Shown: one piece after another, positions 48,713 to 60,479 of the stretch
How positions within the stretch are numbered: the first letter of the stretch is position 1
Layout of the letters: each line of letters starts with the position of its first letter
Assembly (NCBI GenBank): GCA_947683425.1
Contig: CANTUQ010000073.1
Span: forward strand, 6,234,501 to 6,298,500
Length of the DNA stretch: 64,000 bases
From: Excoecaria cochinchinensis
Lineage: Eukaryota > Streptophyta > Magnoliopsida > Malpighiales > Euphorbiaceae
Direction: 5' to 3'
Notes under the pieces: generated by a model
Databases searched by the model: none
Seen by the model: the letters and a program-made list of their open reading frames with translations, nothing else
What the model was told of the DNA's origin: nothing
Program-made: the position numbers and the translations under genes

Positions 48713-48985
48713 ACATATGCAAAACAGTAGATCACCGACGGCCATGCCTCATGACCGACGGCCATCCCTACATGACCGACGGACGGCCATGGACAGACGG
48801 GCAATGGCAAACGGACGGGTATGACAGGTGGCAATTACGCCTAACCGACGAGCTTGCCATCGGCGTCCCTTCATAACCGAATGGCAGTCATGGATGGATG
48901 GGTTTGACCAACAGAAGGACATTAACAGACGGGTGTAACCCTTGATCGACGGGCGTCTCCTATCACCGACGGGCATTGCCCATCA
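48713..48985. repeat. GC-rich GACGGCCAT array in the LTR unit
   Basis: Repeated variants of ACCGACGGCCAT and GACGGGCATTG occur about ten times in 270 bp of otherwise AT-rich sequence. Reading frames in both directions across it are repeat artefacts. Confidence 0.75.
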
Positions 48986-49029
48986 AAATGGCTTTCTAAA
49001 TAGAATGCCATTTTATAATGAAGGAGAAA

Positions 49030-50340
49030 TTTCCTTACCATGTCTGGTATGTCTTTATCTAGAACTTCTTCTTTTTATTCTTCCTTTTCACTTAAACCTG
49101 AAATAGCCCATAAACTAAATTATCTATATGAACTAAACTTCTTGGATAATTCACAGAAAATCCAAGACTCCCATCTTCCTTTTCTTAACCCATATGATGC
49201 TTATACAAAGTCACGAACTAATGTTATTTCTGGTTTTAAAGCTCTTGTCCGACAACCCAAATCTCAGGTTAAGGAATATGTTCAATCTTTTTCCATTAAC
49301 CAACATCCAATAAAAGCTACAAGAAAAGAATAGTTTGTAACTCTTGAGGTACCTTCTGAATCTATCTCTGATTGGATTCATCAAGATCTAACCCATATTC
49401 ACTTTGGAGCCGTTTGGATTGCTGTCACTTATCATGGATGCAAAGGTCTTCTTGTCTTTGCTAAAATTGCTCTTCTTTATACAGATACTTAAACTACTCT
49501 CAAGTTGTTATCGGCACAGTTCAGACTTCTCTGAATGCTGGAACGGTTATGTTCACTTTCTATCCTAACTTCAACATGAGGTTATAGGATTTTCACATCC
49601 TTGATAATTTGAATGTTCAGATTCAGATTACTGGAGCTGATCAAGTTCAAATAACTAACGTGGCTACCTTGCACTATCAAATGATTTATCGTGTCCAGAA
49701 TCATGCTCTGGATATATCACTTCCTTGCTCTAATGATGCTTTAATAATCAGTGCAGATTCCACTCAGGTTTCCACCTGTGTCCAAATTCCCAAACAGCTT
49801 ACCAAAGATGAATTGCTGAGGTATTTTCCTCAATTTTGGCTCGCGAGTTATGAGAATCTTCATCAACAGAAGAAGCCTGTATAGTCTACTACTCCTATCT
49901 TTATCAAAAGACAGGATGGTATGATTGAGACAAAGTTTGTCCCTCCTGAAGAAGAAGATCAACCTGAATCTTCGGTAGCTTCTATAGCTTCTATTTTCTC
50001 TACACGGTTTATGCTTCAACCTCTCACCTCTCTTCAGTAGGAAGAAATTCCTATTGAAGCTTTTGATGCTAATGAAAATCCCATTTATACTTATAAAAGA
50101 AATGACCATTGTTACTGGGATAATTGTGATTGTAATGACTGTTATGAAGCCTCACTTGAAGCTGAACTAGATGAAGATGATCTTAAATGAAGGCGAAGGA
50201 AATCCAAAAAGAAAGTCTCCTCTGAATACCGTTTTCAAGACCACCTGGATGAAGATGATGATCCCTGTGTTGGTATACTTGGACAACCATCTAGAAAATA
50301 TGATTATGCTGCAAACACCATTTTTAGCTAAAATGTTCTC
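49030..50340 (+). pseudogene. Fragment of a second endogenous pararetrovirus: movement-protein region
   Basis: The plus strand encodes a broken polyprotein start. A first frame opens MSGMSLSRTSSFYSSF at 49040 and continues past a stop at 49331 to a block with WIHQDLTHIHFGAVWIAVTY. After a frameshift near 49490 the next frame gives IGTVQTSLNAGTVMFTFYPN, then LDNLNVQIQITGADQVQI and LHYQMIYRVQNHALD. This is the pattern of the 30K-superfamily movement proteins of Caulimoviridae, closest in layout to petuvirus- or florendovirus-like genomes with the movement domain at the start of the polyprotein. An acidic and then basic region follows (EEEDQPES, KRNDHCYWDNCDCND, RRRKSKKK). It is unrelated in sequence to the badnavirus-like provirus. 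Several stops; ends near 50340, so coat, RT and the rest are missing. Confidence 0.75.
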
Positions 50341-51804
50341 TTAAAAAATTATCCCCAAGATGTTAACTTACTAATAGAACAAATTTTAGGTCATTTGGAG
50401 CTGTAACCTAGGAGATATGACATCAGAAACATAGACTGCTCCAAAGTCCTATTCTAGGAAAAATACTACTATTTTGGACACTTTTGAGGACATTAGAGCT
50501 AGAAATAAATTATGGCTATTTCTAGGATATTTGTAGAAACATAAGTCACGGTTCAAATGCTTCTAGAATCACTCAATTTGGAGATTCCTAACTCAATTTA
50601 TAGCCTAAGAACTGGACTGAGGTCAGATAACACCAAAGATAGAACTAGTTCCAGTTACTTGGCCAAAATAGTTTTGGCCACTTTTGAGGGTTTTAGAGCT
50701 AGAATTTGCTCATAAGCATTTCTAAGACTTTTGTAGGAATGGAAGTCATGGTTCTGATAGAATTAGAATCACTTAATTTGGAGTTTTGAAACTCCACATA
50801 TACCTAAAACAGCCACCCAAGGTCATTCCACCCTTTGGGCAGAATTACACTATATAATTTAATAAGCCTATAATCCACTAATTTAACACCATAAATTCAC
50901 CAAATTTAATGCAAACCAACGTAACACATATACAAATACCTTAGAATATTCAATCTATCAATAACTATTCATTACAATAATTCCCAAACCTCTTTTGATG
51001 GCTCCTTCATCTCTACTTTTGCTTTCTTCATTGTTTTACTACTCTTTCATGGTCATAATCATCCAAATCCCTCATCAAATCCCATACATTTCACTAATTA
51101 GAATTCTCAATCATTTAAGAAGAAATCAATGAAATAAGAGACTTATTTCTTACCTTTCCCATACAAATCTTCCATCCAAAACACTTGAAACTTGAAGAGT
51201 CCAAAAATTCAATCTTGTGTCTTGAATTTAGAGAGAGTGGCATAAGGTAGGAGATGAAGAAATCTCCTTCCTTTTTTCCCTCATACCTTTGATATATAAT
51301 TATTCTATTCTCAAACATTGGCCCACATACTTAATTATTTCCATCAATTTAGTCCATAAATGTGAAATAATCAAATTACCCTTGACTTTTATTTCTTTTA
51401 CTTCTTAGGCTCAATTCCTCCTAAAAATGATTCTAAAATTCTCAGAATATATTAATTAGCTTACACGAATATTTTCAAGTCAATCAGAAACTGTTTCCCG
51501 GTTTGATTCACTTATATATAGCAGTCCGATAACCTAAATTTTCATGTCACCAAAAAATTAATTTTTCTTTACCATATGATTCTCCTCATTAATACAAGTG
51601 CGTCCTTATTTTCAGATTATTTTTCGGAGATCCGAAACATCATTTCTTGGCTTAAGGTCTATAAATATCAAATTACTAATTTGTTATCAATCTTTCGATT
51701 AATACCAGATGTATCTTTAACTACATTTAACCATTTCAATTAGTTAGTTTCATATTTTAATCACTTTTATACTCCAAATACATGATATATTTCGGGTCAT
51801 TATA

Positions 51805-52200
51805 CCATCATTCTTTTTAAATAGTTTTTATATTCATTATTGGAACGCATGTAAACATTGCATATATGGTCTAGGTACACATGTCTAATGATGTAATGTT
51901 CGAAACACTTGTCACGGATGCTAGCATAATTTGACAATTATGAAATAGTCAATTTTATATATCTAGTCATGGAAGAATGCTATCAAATGATGTATAATAT
52001 TGGTAAAGCCATTTAAGATGAACCTTAGGATATAATTATTCACAATTTTTTTTAAAGGAAAATATGTTCAGTGGTGGAAAAGAAAAAATTCATCCAATTA
52101 TAGTTATGTAATTTGAGTTAAATGATTTATTACTATTTAATTTTATATTTTATATATTTTATATTTTAGTTTAGTTTAGTTTTATTTAGATGTAGAAATT
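51805..52200. other. Harbinger interior left of the Myb-like gene
   Basis: This AT-rich sequence directly after the LTR unit shows no coding signature. It presumably represents the 5' untranslated or intron part of the Harbinger Myb-like gene. Confidence 0.4.
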
Positions 52201-52204
52201 AGAT

Positions 52205-52928
52205 CAAAGAGTAAATATAAATGATAGCACCACAGTTGAGGTTGAACAGGATGGAGCAATTTGGTCTCCACAAATTGAAGATTATTTTATAGCATTAATG
52301 GCTGAGGAAGCAAATAATGGAAATTGAAAAACAACCCTTCAAACTAAAAGTGCATGGGCACGAATTAAAGATCTTAGGAAAAAAATACCAACCGAGAGTA
52401 TAGTACAATTCAATTCAAGAATAAGTTTAACAGTCTCAAAAACCAATGAAAGCATTTCAATAATTTATTGAAAGAGATAGGAACTGGATATAATTCAATG
52501 ACTGGTCAAGTTATTACAAGTGACGATGTGTGGCAAAAATTGTACATGGTATATTTCAATATTAATGAATTTATTTATTAATTATTATAAGTAGTGTATA
52601 ATGAATATTATGATCCATTTTTAGAATAATATATATGTATATTTAATGCCAATAGGTGAATAAGATAGTAAGAAAATTTGGAAAGGAATGTTGTAAGGAA
52701 TACAGGAAGTTGTGCATTATTTATGGTGATACAACTGCTACCGGAGTTCATTCTCATCCTTCTACTAAAAGCCCTTCTGTTAATGAAAATGAACAAAATA
52801 ATAAAGAATTTGATAGTTCTAATGAAAAGGGTGAATATACAAATAAAAAGAAAAGGTTAAAGAAAACAAATAATGAAAGATTTACAAGTAGAAAGAAAAG
52901 AGAACTATTTCAAAATGCAATGGCTTAA
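52205..52928 (+). pseudogene. Harbinger-associated Myb/SANT-like protein remnant
   Basis: The stretch GAIWSPQIEDYFIALMAEEA starting near 52251 is a Myb/SANT-like DNA-binding domain start. It is followed after an in-frame stop by TLQTKSAWARIKDLRKK and, later, by a basic Ser/Lys-rich C-terminal part (52656-52928) ending in KKRELFQNAMA. In PIF/Harbinger elements this protein binds the element ends and helps bring the transposase into the nucleus. An intron may lie around 52550-52655. Stops and frameshifts are present. Confidence 0.7.
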
Positions 52929-53429
52929 GTATTGATCAACATTAGAGAAAGTTCAAAGAAAAAAGTAGAATTTTTCGAGAAAAAAATGAGTTCAGGAATA
53001 ACATTCACCTCAGTTGGTAATTTAGGGGATAATTTTATAACACAATAAAGCTGTGATAAAAAATCAATTTTTAAATATCCTGAAGCATTGCAAAACCTTG
53101 ACGAAATATATTGATTGTCTTTTGCGAAAGCTATTAAATTTATCCATGATGATTCACTTTGGAGAGAGATATTTTTGGCCATGTCTGAAGAAAGAAAGAA
53201 AGATTGGATTTTTAATATCCAAATTTGATTTCTTATTATTATTTTTTTCATTTATTTGGTTTGTTATCTATTACATTATACAAAATTTTTATATGATGTT
53301 TGGACTTTTTTTAATTGACCTAGAATATTTGGTTATTATTAGAAATTGGTTGGAATATATTTCTTTTATTTTATTATAAATAGATATTATTTTTAATGAT
53401 TTTTTGGATTCATTATTTTTATTTTGGCA

Positions 53430-54180
53430 GGCATATGGATTTGGATGATTTTTTTACCGATTCTGATGAGAAAATCGAACAATTTTTGACGATTTATGTA
53501 AACTATAGATGGTACACACATTTTTGCATGAATTCCAGTCAGTCAACAAATTCCATACTGTGGGAAGAAAACAGTCCTTACACAGAATATCATGTGTGCT
53601 TGCTCATTTGATATGCAATTCACATTTATCCTGACTGGTTGGAAAGACACAACAAATGATCGAAGAATTTTTTTAGAATGTATTTTATATCCCGCAAATA
53701 AATTCCCTATGCCTACACGAGGTAAATATTATCTGGTTAATTTAGGGTATACTAATATGGCCGTATTTCGTAGTCCGTACTGTGAAAAACACTATCATTT
53801 ACGTGATTATAGAGAAGGATCAAATCCACAAGGTCTAGAAGCATTATTTAATTATATGCATTTTTTGTTAGGCAATCTCATAGAAAGTTATTTTGGAGTT
53901 TTGAAGGCACGTTTTCCCATACGTAGAGATATGCCTTCATATGACATAAAGTGACAAAAATATATCACCTTTACATGTTGTCTGATTCATAACTTTATTA
54001 GAATACACGAAAGTATAGACTCTTTATTTGTGGAATACGTAAATAAAAATATTGTATTTGGAGATAATCAACAAAATAGTGAAGCCAGCACTTCAAAGCC
54101 ATGGAAAGCTATTGATATCAATACAAGTCAACTTCGTCAAGTGAACAATATTCGAGATGGAATAGCGCATATGTTGTGAT
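53430..54180 (+). pseudogene. PIF/Harbinger DDE transposase remnant
   Basis: The frames contain GKYYLVNLGYTNMAVFRSPY, then HYHLRDYREGSNPQGLEALFN, and the LIESYFGVLKARFPIRRDMP block, all hallmarks of the DDE_Tnp_4 (Harbinger) endonuclease domain, C-terminal half including its last acidic residue region. The tail CCLIHNFIRIHESIDSLF follows after a stop at 53952. The N-terminal half, with the first catalytic Asp, is only partly recognisable (53592-53700). Frameshifts and stops indicate a non-functional copy. Confidence 0.82.
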
Positions 54181-55310
54181 TGAATTATAATAATTGACAT
54201 TTATACTGTTATTTTTTTCTTAAAAAATCATTGATTTTTTTTTATTATGAATTTTTTTAATGGCAATAGATTCTAAATTTTAAATTTCATTAAATATTTA
54301 CTATTTAATATTAATAATTAGATAATATATATGCATAATATCTATTAATGGTATTAGAAATATTCTAATTAAAAATTGTGATACCATTTTTAAATTTACA
54401 AAACAGTTTGTAAAAAATAAATAACAAAAATTAAAATCAGTTTCTGGATTTTAAAAAATTAAAAACCAAAAACATAGAACTTTATCGAACACACCCTAAA
54501 AAAACTAAAAGAAAATTAGAAAATAAAGTTGGTTGGCATCATTTTTCCAACGAATCTGAAATGGCCATGCATGTTGATAACACCAAAAAAAAGATTAGAA
54601 ATTCACAGATTCGAAGTAAAATAGGAGAAGAAAATAGAAATATATAAAAAAAAAAGATTTTATTTTTCACCATGCTAGATTTTCCACCAACAAGAACACA
54701 ACAGCCCATTTCGATGTAATATGTTAACAAGAGACACCCAACTTTTCTCTTCCAAAACCTCAAGCAAACCAAGCTACAAGTAGATATAAGATGTAGACAC
54801 AAGGTCCTGAGATAGCTTTTGTTAGAGTTACCCAATGAAAATATTGGGTTTTAAACGGAATAATTCAAATTATCGCACAACGGAATAAAATAAGACCTAA
54901 ACACGATCCATGCGATCCAATTGATTCCAAGGGAGGGATAAAGAATACTAACCTGTTAAATGTGCTGAAATACGAACTACCACCTTATTTCTATCGGATT
55001 GTAGGCGTTGCTCCAATCACGAACGCCTTCTACCAGTATCCACACGCACGAACGAATGAACAGAGGAATGCAGGGGTGCTAGCTTCCTTAACGTGCAACT
55101 GGATTTTTAATCTTTTCTTTATGTTTTTCTTTCTCAAAGAAAAGTGGTGGCTGGTTTCTAAAGTGGCAGCTAGGGTTTATAAAATGCAGCCACTCCTAAA
55201 AACGAAATTAGTGTAAACGAAAAATATATCTCCATATATATATATATAGCAACCTAAACCCTAATATGTGGAGAAAAAATTTAGGGATATCATTTCTTAT
55301 TCAAAAATAA

Positions 55311-55444
55311 GATATATATATATATATATATGTATGTATATATATACATGTATGTATATATATACATGTATGTATATATATACATGTATGTATATATACA
55401 TACATGTATGTATATATACATACATGTACATATATATACATACA

Positions 55445-55480
<36 letters not shown>

Positions 55481-55520
55481 TATATATATACATACATATA
55501 TATATATGTATGTATGTATG

Positions 55521-55580
<60 letters not shown>

Positions 55581-55622
55581 CATACATACATACATATATA
55601 TATATGTATGTATGTATGTATA
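55311..55622. repeat. Compound (AT)n/(ATGT)n microsatellite
   Basis: Over 300 bp of alternating TATATA, TATG and CATA units, with local inverted symmetry, can fold on itself. It yields six overlapping Tyr/Met/Ile/His shadow ORFs on both strands, none coding. Confidence 0.95.
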
Positions 55623-56486
55623 TAAATGAATAATTTCGAATTAAATATCTGTTATATATAAATCCAAAATACCCAAATTAAAATTCAATCTGTTCATTAC
55701 ATTCTTGGTGTGTGACCCAATAGATTCATATTAAGTTGGCAATGGGCTCAATCTTATTATAGGCCCATAAGTCATAAGTGGCCTCTAGTAAGGCCTTATG
55801 ACTACCCAAATAATATGAATATTATTAGTTCGATTTTAACCTAACAATAGCACATGTTATTATCCTTTTGTCACACGATATTTTGTTTGAGCATAAGTCA
55901 TGATGCATGTCAAACTTATATTGTTCAAACATATAATTTCCCGATCACTAACTAGACTGATAAATTCAAATGGCATTGATCACATTTTCAATTCATTTGA
56001 GCACAGCCATGCATTTCACAGTCCTACTTATCGAGGGACCCAATAGATATCTCTCTCATAAGAGAGGAACAAATTCCATCTTAATTATTCACTTTTCTCT
56101 GCATAATTCTTATAATATCCAATCATAAATTTTATAATTATCCAATTAAAGATAATGTTTGTTTATGTCAAAACATAATGTTCCTTATGTAGGAAACTGT
56201 GATAACCTTAGGTCAAAGGATTCAATAACATATCTATTATAAGATCACTTATGACACTAAAGCGGGTCTATCCAGTACCTTGTTCTCTAACAAGTACCTA
56301 CAAGTTTGATTTATATCACCATATATATATAATCATCTCATGATTATCAATCAAACTCATACTAGTCTTAATTTATCTTTATACCCTTTAGTGATAAATG
56401 ATTAGGGAACAATAAGAATAATATTAAATATTATTCACAAATATTACTATAATATTATATGCTATTGATATTAATGTAGAGAAAAC

Positions 56487-58216
56487 CACTACAAGAAATT
56501 GAGGATTTACCGACAGAAAGTCGGGATTTTCCATCGGTAAATTCAATTGCCTGACGGAAATGAATTTCGTCGGTAATTGATGTGTAGGCAATTTTGTCGA
56601 CGGAAAAGGAAAACCTAAAACCGTCACTAAATTTAGCGACGGGATAATAATTAGCAACGGAATTATCGTTTTCGTCGCTAAAATTGTAATTTTTTTTTAA
56701 TTTTTAAATAATAAAATTAATAGTACAAAAATTATTATAAACAAAAATAATATACACAAATTTAAAGCTATTTTACACAACAATTCAAAAATAATATTCA
56801 CAAATTCAAAGCTATTTTACACAAATTCAAAAATAATATAAAAAGCTATTTTACATAAATTCAAAAATAATATATACAATTCAAAGCTATTTTACACAAC
56901 AATTCAAAAATTACACAATAAATATACAACACAAATGGAATAAAAATAAATAAAAAAATTACACAACAAATATACATAACAAATGAAATAAAAATAATTA
57001 CCTTAAAGGTTCTTGATGAGAGTTGATTTCATCATTTTTTGATTAATCTATATAAATTAAAATAATATACAAAAAAAATAAAAAAATATACAAAAAATAT
57101 TCAAAAAAATATACAATACAAACAAGAAAAAAATAAACAAAAAAATGAAAAAATACCTCAGCCAGAGGCAAGCAGCGGCGGCGGGGTCGGCGAGTTGCAA
57201 GCAAGGCGAAGGGGGGCGCGAGCGGCAGCCAGATCTGAGGGAGAGGGGTGAAGGGAGATCTGAGGGAGGCGGAGGCCAGATTTGCGAGCGGCAGCCATAT
57301 CTGCGCGTGCGGCTTGGAGGGCGATGAGCGGCGCGCGGATGGCGGGCGATAAGCGGCGCGCGGTTGGCAAGGGAGCGGCGAGCAAGCTGGCGAGGGATGT
57401 GAGCAGCAGATTTGCGCGCAGCTAGAGAGAGAAGGAAAGAAGAAAGAAGGGGAGGGAGGAGGGAGGAGAGAGGGAAAAGAAGAGGAGAGAGGAGAGAGGG
57501 AAAGAAAAAAATGTATATATCATTTGATTTAGCGACGAAAATTAATTTTCGTCACTAAAAATATTTAATATATTTAATTTTTTTTAGCTACAGAAATAAA
57601 TTTCGTCGCTATTTAGCGACGAAAATTCTTTTCCGTCGAGAATTAGCGACGAAATTTAATTTTTATCGCTAAAAATTATCAAATATATTTAATTTTTTAG
57701 CTACGAAAATAAATTTCGTCGCTAAATTCTTTTTCGTCGGCAAAATTGTTTACGGAATTAGATTTTCGTCGGGAATTAGTGACGGAATTTAATTTCTATC
57801 GCTAAAAATTAGCAAATATATTTAATTTTTTAGCTACGAAAATAATTTTTGTCGCTATTTAGCGATGAAAATTCTTTTTCGTCAGCAAAATTGCCTACGG
57901 AATTAGATTTTCGTCGGGAATTAGCGACGAAATTTAATTTTCCGTGAAAAAATGTGTGGAAAATTTTCTCATCTTTTTGCGACGAAAATTTTTTTTCCAT
58001 CGCTAATTCCCGACGGAAATTAAACTCCGTCGCTAATTTACGTAGCAATTTATTTCGCGATTTTTACCCGCCATATTTATCGACGGTTCGATTTTTTTGT
58101 CGCCAATTTAGCGACGGAAATTTTTTTTGTCTCTAATTCCTGATGGAATTATTTTTCGTTTGGAATTAGCGACAGATATCTCTTTTCCGTTGGTAATTGT
58201 GGATTTTCTTGTGGTG
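56487..58216. mobile_element. Second, smaller CACTA derivative (1.7 kb)
   Basis: The left end is CACTACAAGAAATTGAGG and the right end, reverse complemented, is CACCACAAGAAAATCCAC. Flanking triplets are AAC and AAA, an imperfect 3-bp duplication. Dense TTAGCGACGG-like motifs and complements occupy 56500-56690 and 57530-58200. A GC-rich centre (57160-57480) with AGATCTG and GGCGAGCGGC-like repeats and a GA-rich tract follows. No transposase is encoded; the ORFs in the GC-rich part look like composition artefacts. Confidence 0.75.
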
Positions 58217-58288
58217 AAACATTATATAAATAAAATATAATCATTACATTAAGGTCCAAATAGTTAGCCTAGGGCATAACCACTAACA

Positions 58289-60162
58289 GAAAAAGCATTT
58301 CTATTTAAAAAGATTTCGGGTCTTCGGGCCCTTGGACCGCTTTCTAAGGAGGAAAGGCTAGGTTTCAGGTGATTGGGCTCCAGTCATGGCCCTTACTTCA
58401 GCTCATGCCTGTAATTTGTCGGTCTCGCCCTAGAGTAGGAAAAAGCCAAGTTACATGAGTCATGACCTAACATGGCCTTTTCCTAGAAAGCTATAAAGGG
58501 CAGAAGGAAAAAGGTAAAAGGTTGAAAATTTCACTCCTCAGAGACCTTTCGCCTTCCTCCCTTCGAATTTTTTAATGCTTTCAAGCTCCATGAATCCGTT
58601 TTCAAGCTCGTTTTTGGAATTTCCAAGCAAAATGAGACTCTTAGACTTCGAAACTCTATTGTCTATAAGTGAAAAACACACTGAAGGTAATATTGTAAAG
58701 CTTTCTCCTTCTTGGTTTAGTTCCTCTTACTGATGAGTTTGTACATTCGCTCTTCATAAACTCATCTTTTGGGTGTTCTACTAGTATTTTCTTCCATTTT
58801 AGATAGTTTAGGTTGTGAAACCACTTATAGGTAGTTGACGTGTGGTAGAAGCATTATAGGTTGGGTGTTTTTAAAAGTTTTGTTTTTTACTAGTTTTGAG
58901 TTGGTTTTAGCTTAAAACAAGTAAAAGGATTATTTATAAAAGTTTTTTATGTGTATTTCATCCATTTGTCTCACCTAGTTTTTTGGGTTTGGTACCAATT
59001 GGGGGTAGTGAGTGGAACATAGAGGGAAGAAGAAGTTACTATTTTAAAGTGACTCACGGTCACGACTCACTGAGTCATGGCCATTACTGGGCTTCTTCCC
59101 TCATTGCCATAAGCCTGTCTAACTCACACTCATGACTTCCTAGTTACATATATGAGTCATGACTCACGGCCGTGACTTCAAGTCATGGGTGTGATTTGAA
59201 TTTTGGGGCATGACTCACTAGTTATGACCTAGAATCTTGTTTTTTTCCCCTTTTAACTTTGCTTTTGTTTTTTGCATTCTCAATTCCTTTTATGTATATT
59301 TGTGTTCCTCATTATGTGTTATATGGCCGCAGTAGTGGTGTAGCTCTAATTATGTGTTATCATTTGCTGTCTCAAGCTTGTGCACATAATAAAGGATTTT
59401 TTTCGCTTAAAGGAAAAGTCGAACAAATATTTGTATTAAGTAATCTGGATTTTTGCTAATAAAATGGAACCAATGTCTTATTTTACAAGTAAAAATCACA
59501 TTTAAATAAAAGGTTTTTAATAACGTAAAAGATATTGTACATAATTAAATAATTTGAGAATTTCCTTAATAAATTGGAACCAATCGGCTTTCAATAATTA
59601 AAACTCACAATAAATGATTCTTTGCAATTGTATAAGAGAACCGAAGCCCTTATCCAAATAAAGTCATGAATAACCCCCTTCATGGATGCTTATTTAATTT
59701 GATATGTATGTCTATGCTATGATATACAACTTTCTGGTTTGATTGAGTGCGCTTTACTCTTTATTTCCATGATATATATGTGAGAAGAGAGATAAAACAA
59801 TTAATCTAAAAGGCCTAGCTATGTCATATTAACCAAGAATATGAATAGGAATAAGGTTCTGAACCTTTCTTTTTGTTTTGGCCTTATAAGGTCATACCAC
59901 CATTTCTTAATGTTATATTGGGCGGCAACTCCATCATACCTACCTTGTGATGGCCAAAGACGCATCCTGAGTTCGATTGCCAACAATAGGATACGAATGC
60001 CTCAAAATGTTATCCCATGCCTTTTCGAGGTTTGAGACTTGGCGAATTGGATCGAATTCACTGACCATTGCGAAGCGACCGACCATTATGGGTAGGAGAC
60101 CTTTGTCTAGTGTCCTTAAAAGTGGGACCGATCTAGAAAAAGGTCTGCCCAAGCAACTTACA
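58289..60162 (+). repeat. Probable 5' LTR of a Tat-type gypsy element (left limit unknown)
   Basis: The sequence just left of the primer site ends CAACTTACA. A TATA box (TATAAA at 58493-58498) is followed by a plausible transcribed leader. Motifs GAGTCATGAC, CACGGCCGTGAC and CACGACTCACTGAGTC recur at 58398-58470 and 59050-59215. The LTR start could not be fixed; it may lie left of, and be interrupted by, the copia solo LTR. Confidence 0.55.
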
Positions 60163-60168
60163 TTATAG

Positions 60169-60184
60169 TGGCGACTCCGTTGGG
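60169..60184 (+). other. Primer binding site of the Tat-type gypsy element
   Basis: TGGCGACTCCGTTGGG follows the LTR end after a short ATTATAG spacer. This TGGCGACTCC primer-site type is common in plant gypsy elements. The next 300 bp contain no gag. Confidence 0.7.
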
Positions 60185-60479
60185 TACTTGAGACTCTGCT
60201 CTGAAGGTCCACTTAGTTAATACGACATGAATGGGCCTAAGGTTAAGAAATTTTATCTCTTTTTAAATTTGCATTAGAATCATGCTAATTGAAATTTAAG
60301 AGAATGCTAAAAAAATATGAATGAGTCTTTGCTTGGACCTATGAGGATATGCCGAGAATTAATTGAGATGTCACTCAACACGCTATTCCAACCTACTTGG
60401 ACATAAAGCTGATCAAGCAAAAGCTTCAAAAACTCAGACCAAAATGGGCAAAAAAGGTAAAAAAAAAAAAGGTGCACAA

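Larger units (their letters stand above)
44657..51804 (-). mobile_element. Solo-LTR-like unit nested in the Harbinger element
   Basis: The unit starts TGTAACACCC and ends TTTCGGGTCATTATA, with CCATA before and CCATC after, a probable decayed 5-bp duplication. Internal landmarks are an imperfect duplication of a CATAGGTACCCAAGGGTA-containing block (about 45655 and 45915) and an array of CCGACGGCCAT motifs (48715-48975). Orientation is inferred from the motif it shares, inverted, with 37280-39842. It contains a hAT insertion (45972-47980) and a pararetrovirus fragment (about 49030-50340). No primer site or gag-pol is present. Confidence 0.6.
43729..54496 (+). mobile_element. PIF/Harbinger transposon with nested LTR unit
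   Basis: The left end is GGCTCTGTTCGGAAAC and the right end, reverse complemented, is GGGTGTGTTCGATAAAG. Both are flanked by the 3-bp direct repeat TAA (43726-43728 and 54497-54499), the Harbinger preference. The right part encodes remnants of the two typical Harbinger proteins, a Myb/SANT-like protein and a DDE transposase. A 7.1-kb LTR unit (44657-51804) has split the element; without it the length is about 3.6 kb. Stops in both genes make it non-autonomous now. Confidence 0.8.
54820..58288. repeat. Copia-type solo LTR with nested insertion and microsatellite
   Basis: The unit begins TGTTAGAGTTACCCAATG and ends CATAACCACTAACA; TGTTAG..CTAACA terminal symmetry is common in copia LTRs. Internal phrases such as GACCCAATAG, GCCATGCATTTCACAGTC and TCGAGGGACCCAATAGATAT resemble long copia LTRs. 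Without the nested CACTA derivative it is about 1.7 kb. No primer site or coding region adjoins either end, so it is a solo LTR. A target duplication was not found. Confidence 0.6.

Noticed and set aside
48673..48976. Short ORFs over the GACGGCCAT array
   Set aside because: Repeat-derived on both strands; no coding features.
55268..55633. Six overlapping Tyr/Met/Ile-rich ORFs on both strands
   Set aside because: They are translations of a (AT)n/(ATGT)n microsatellite.
57145..57385. GC-rich ORFs on both strands in the small CACTA derivative
   Set aside because: Arg/Gly/Ala-rich composition artefacts with no domain; no sign of splicing or conservation.
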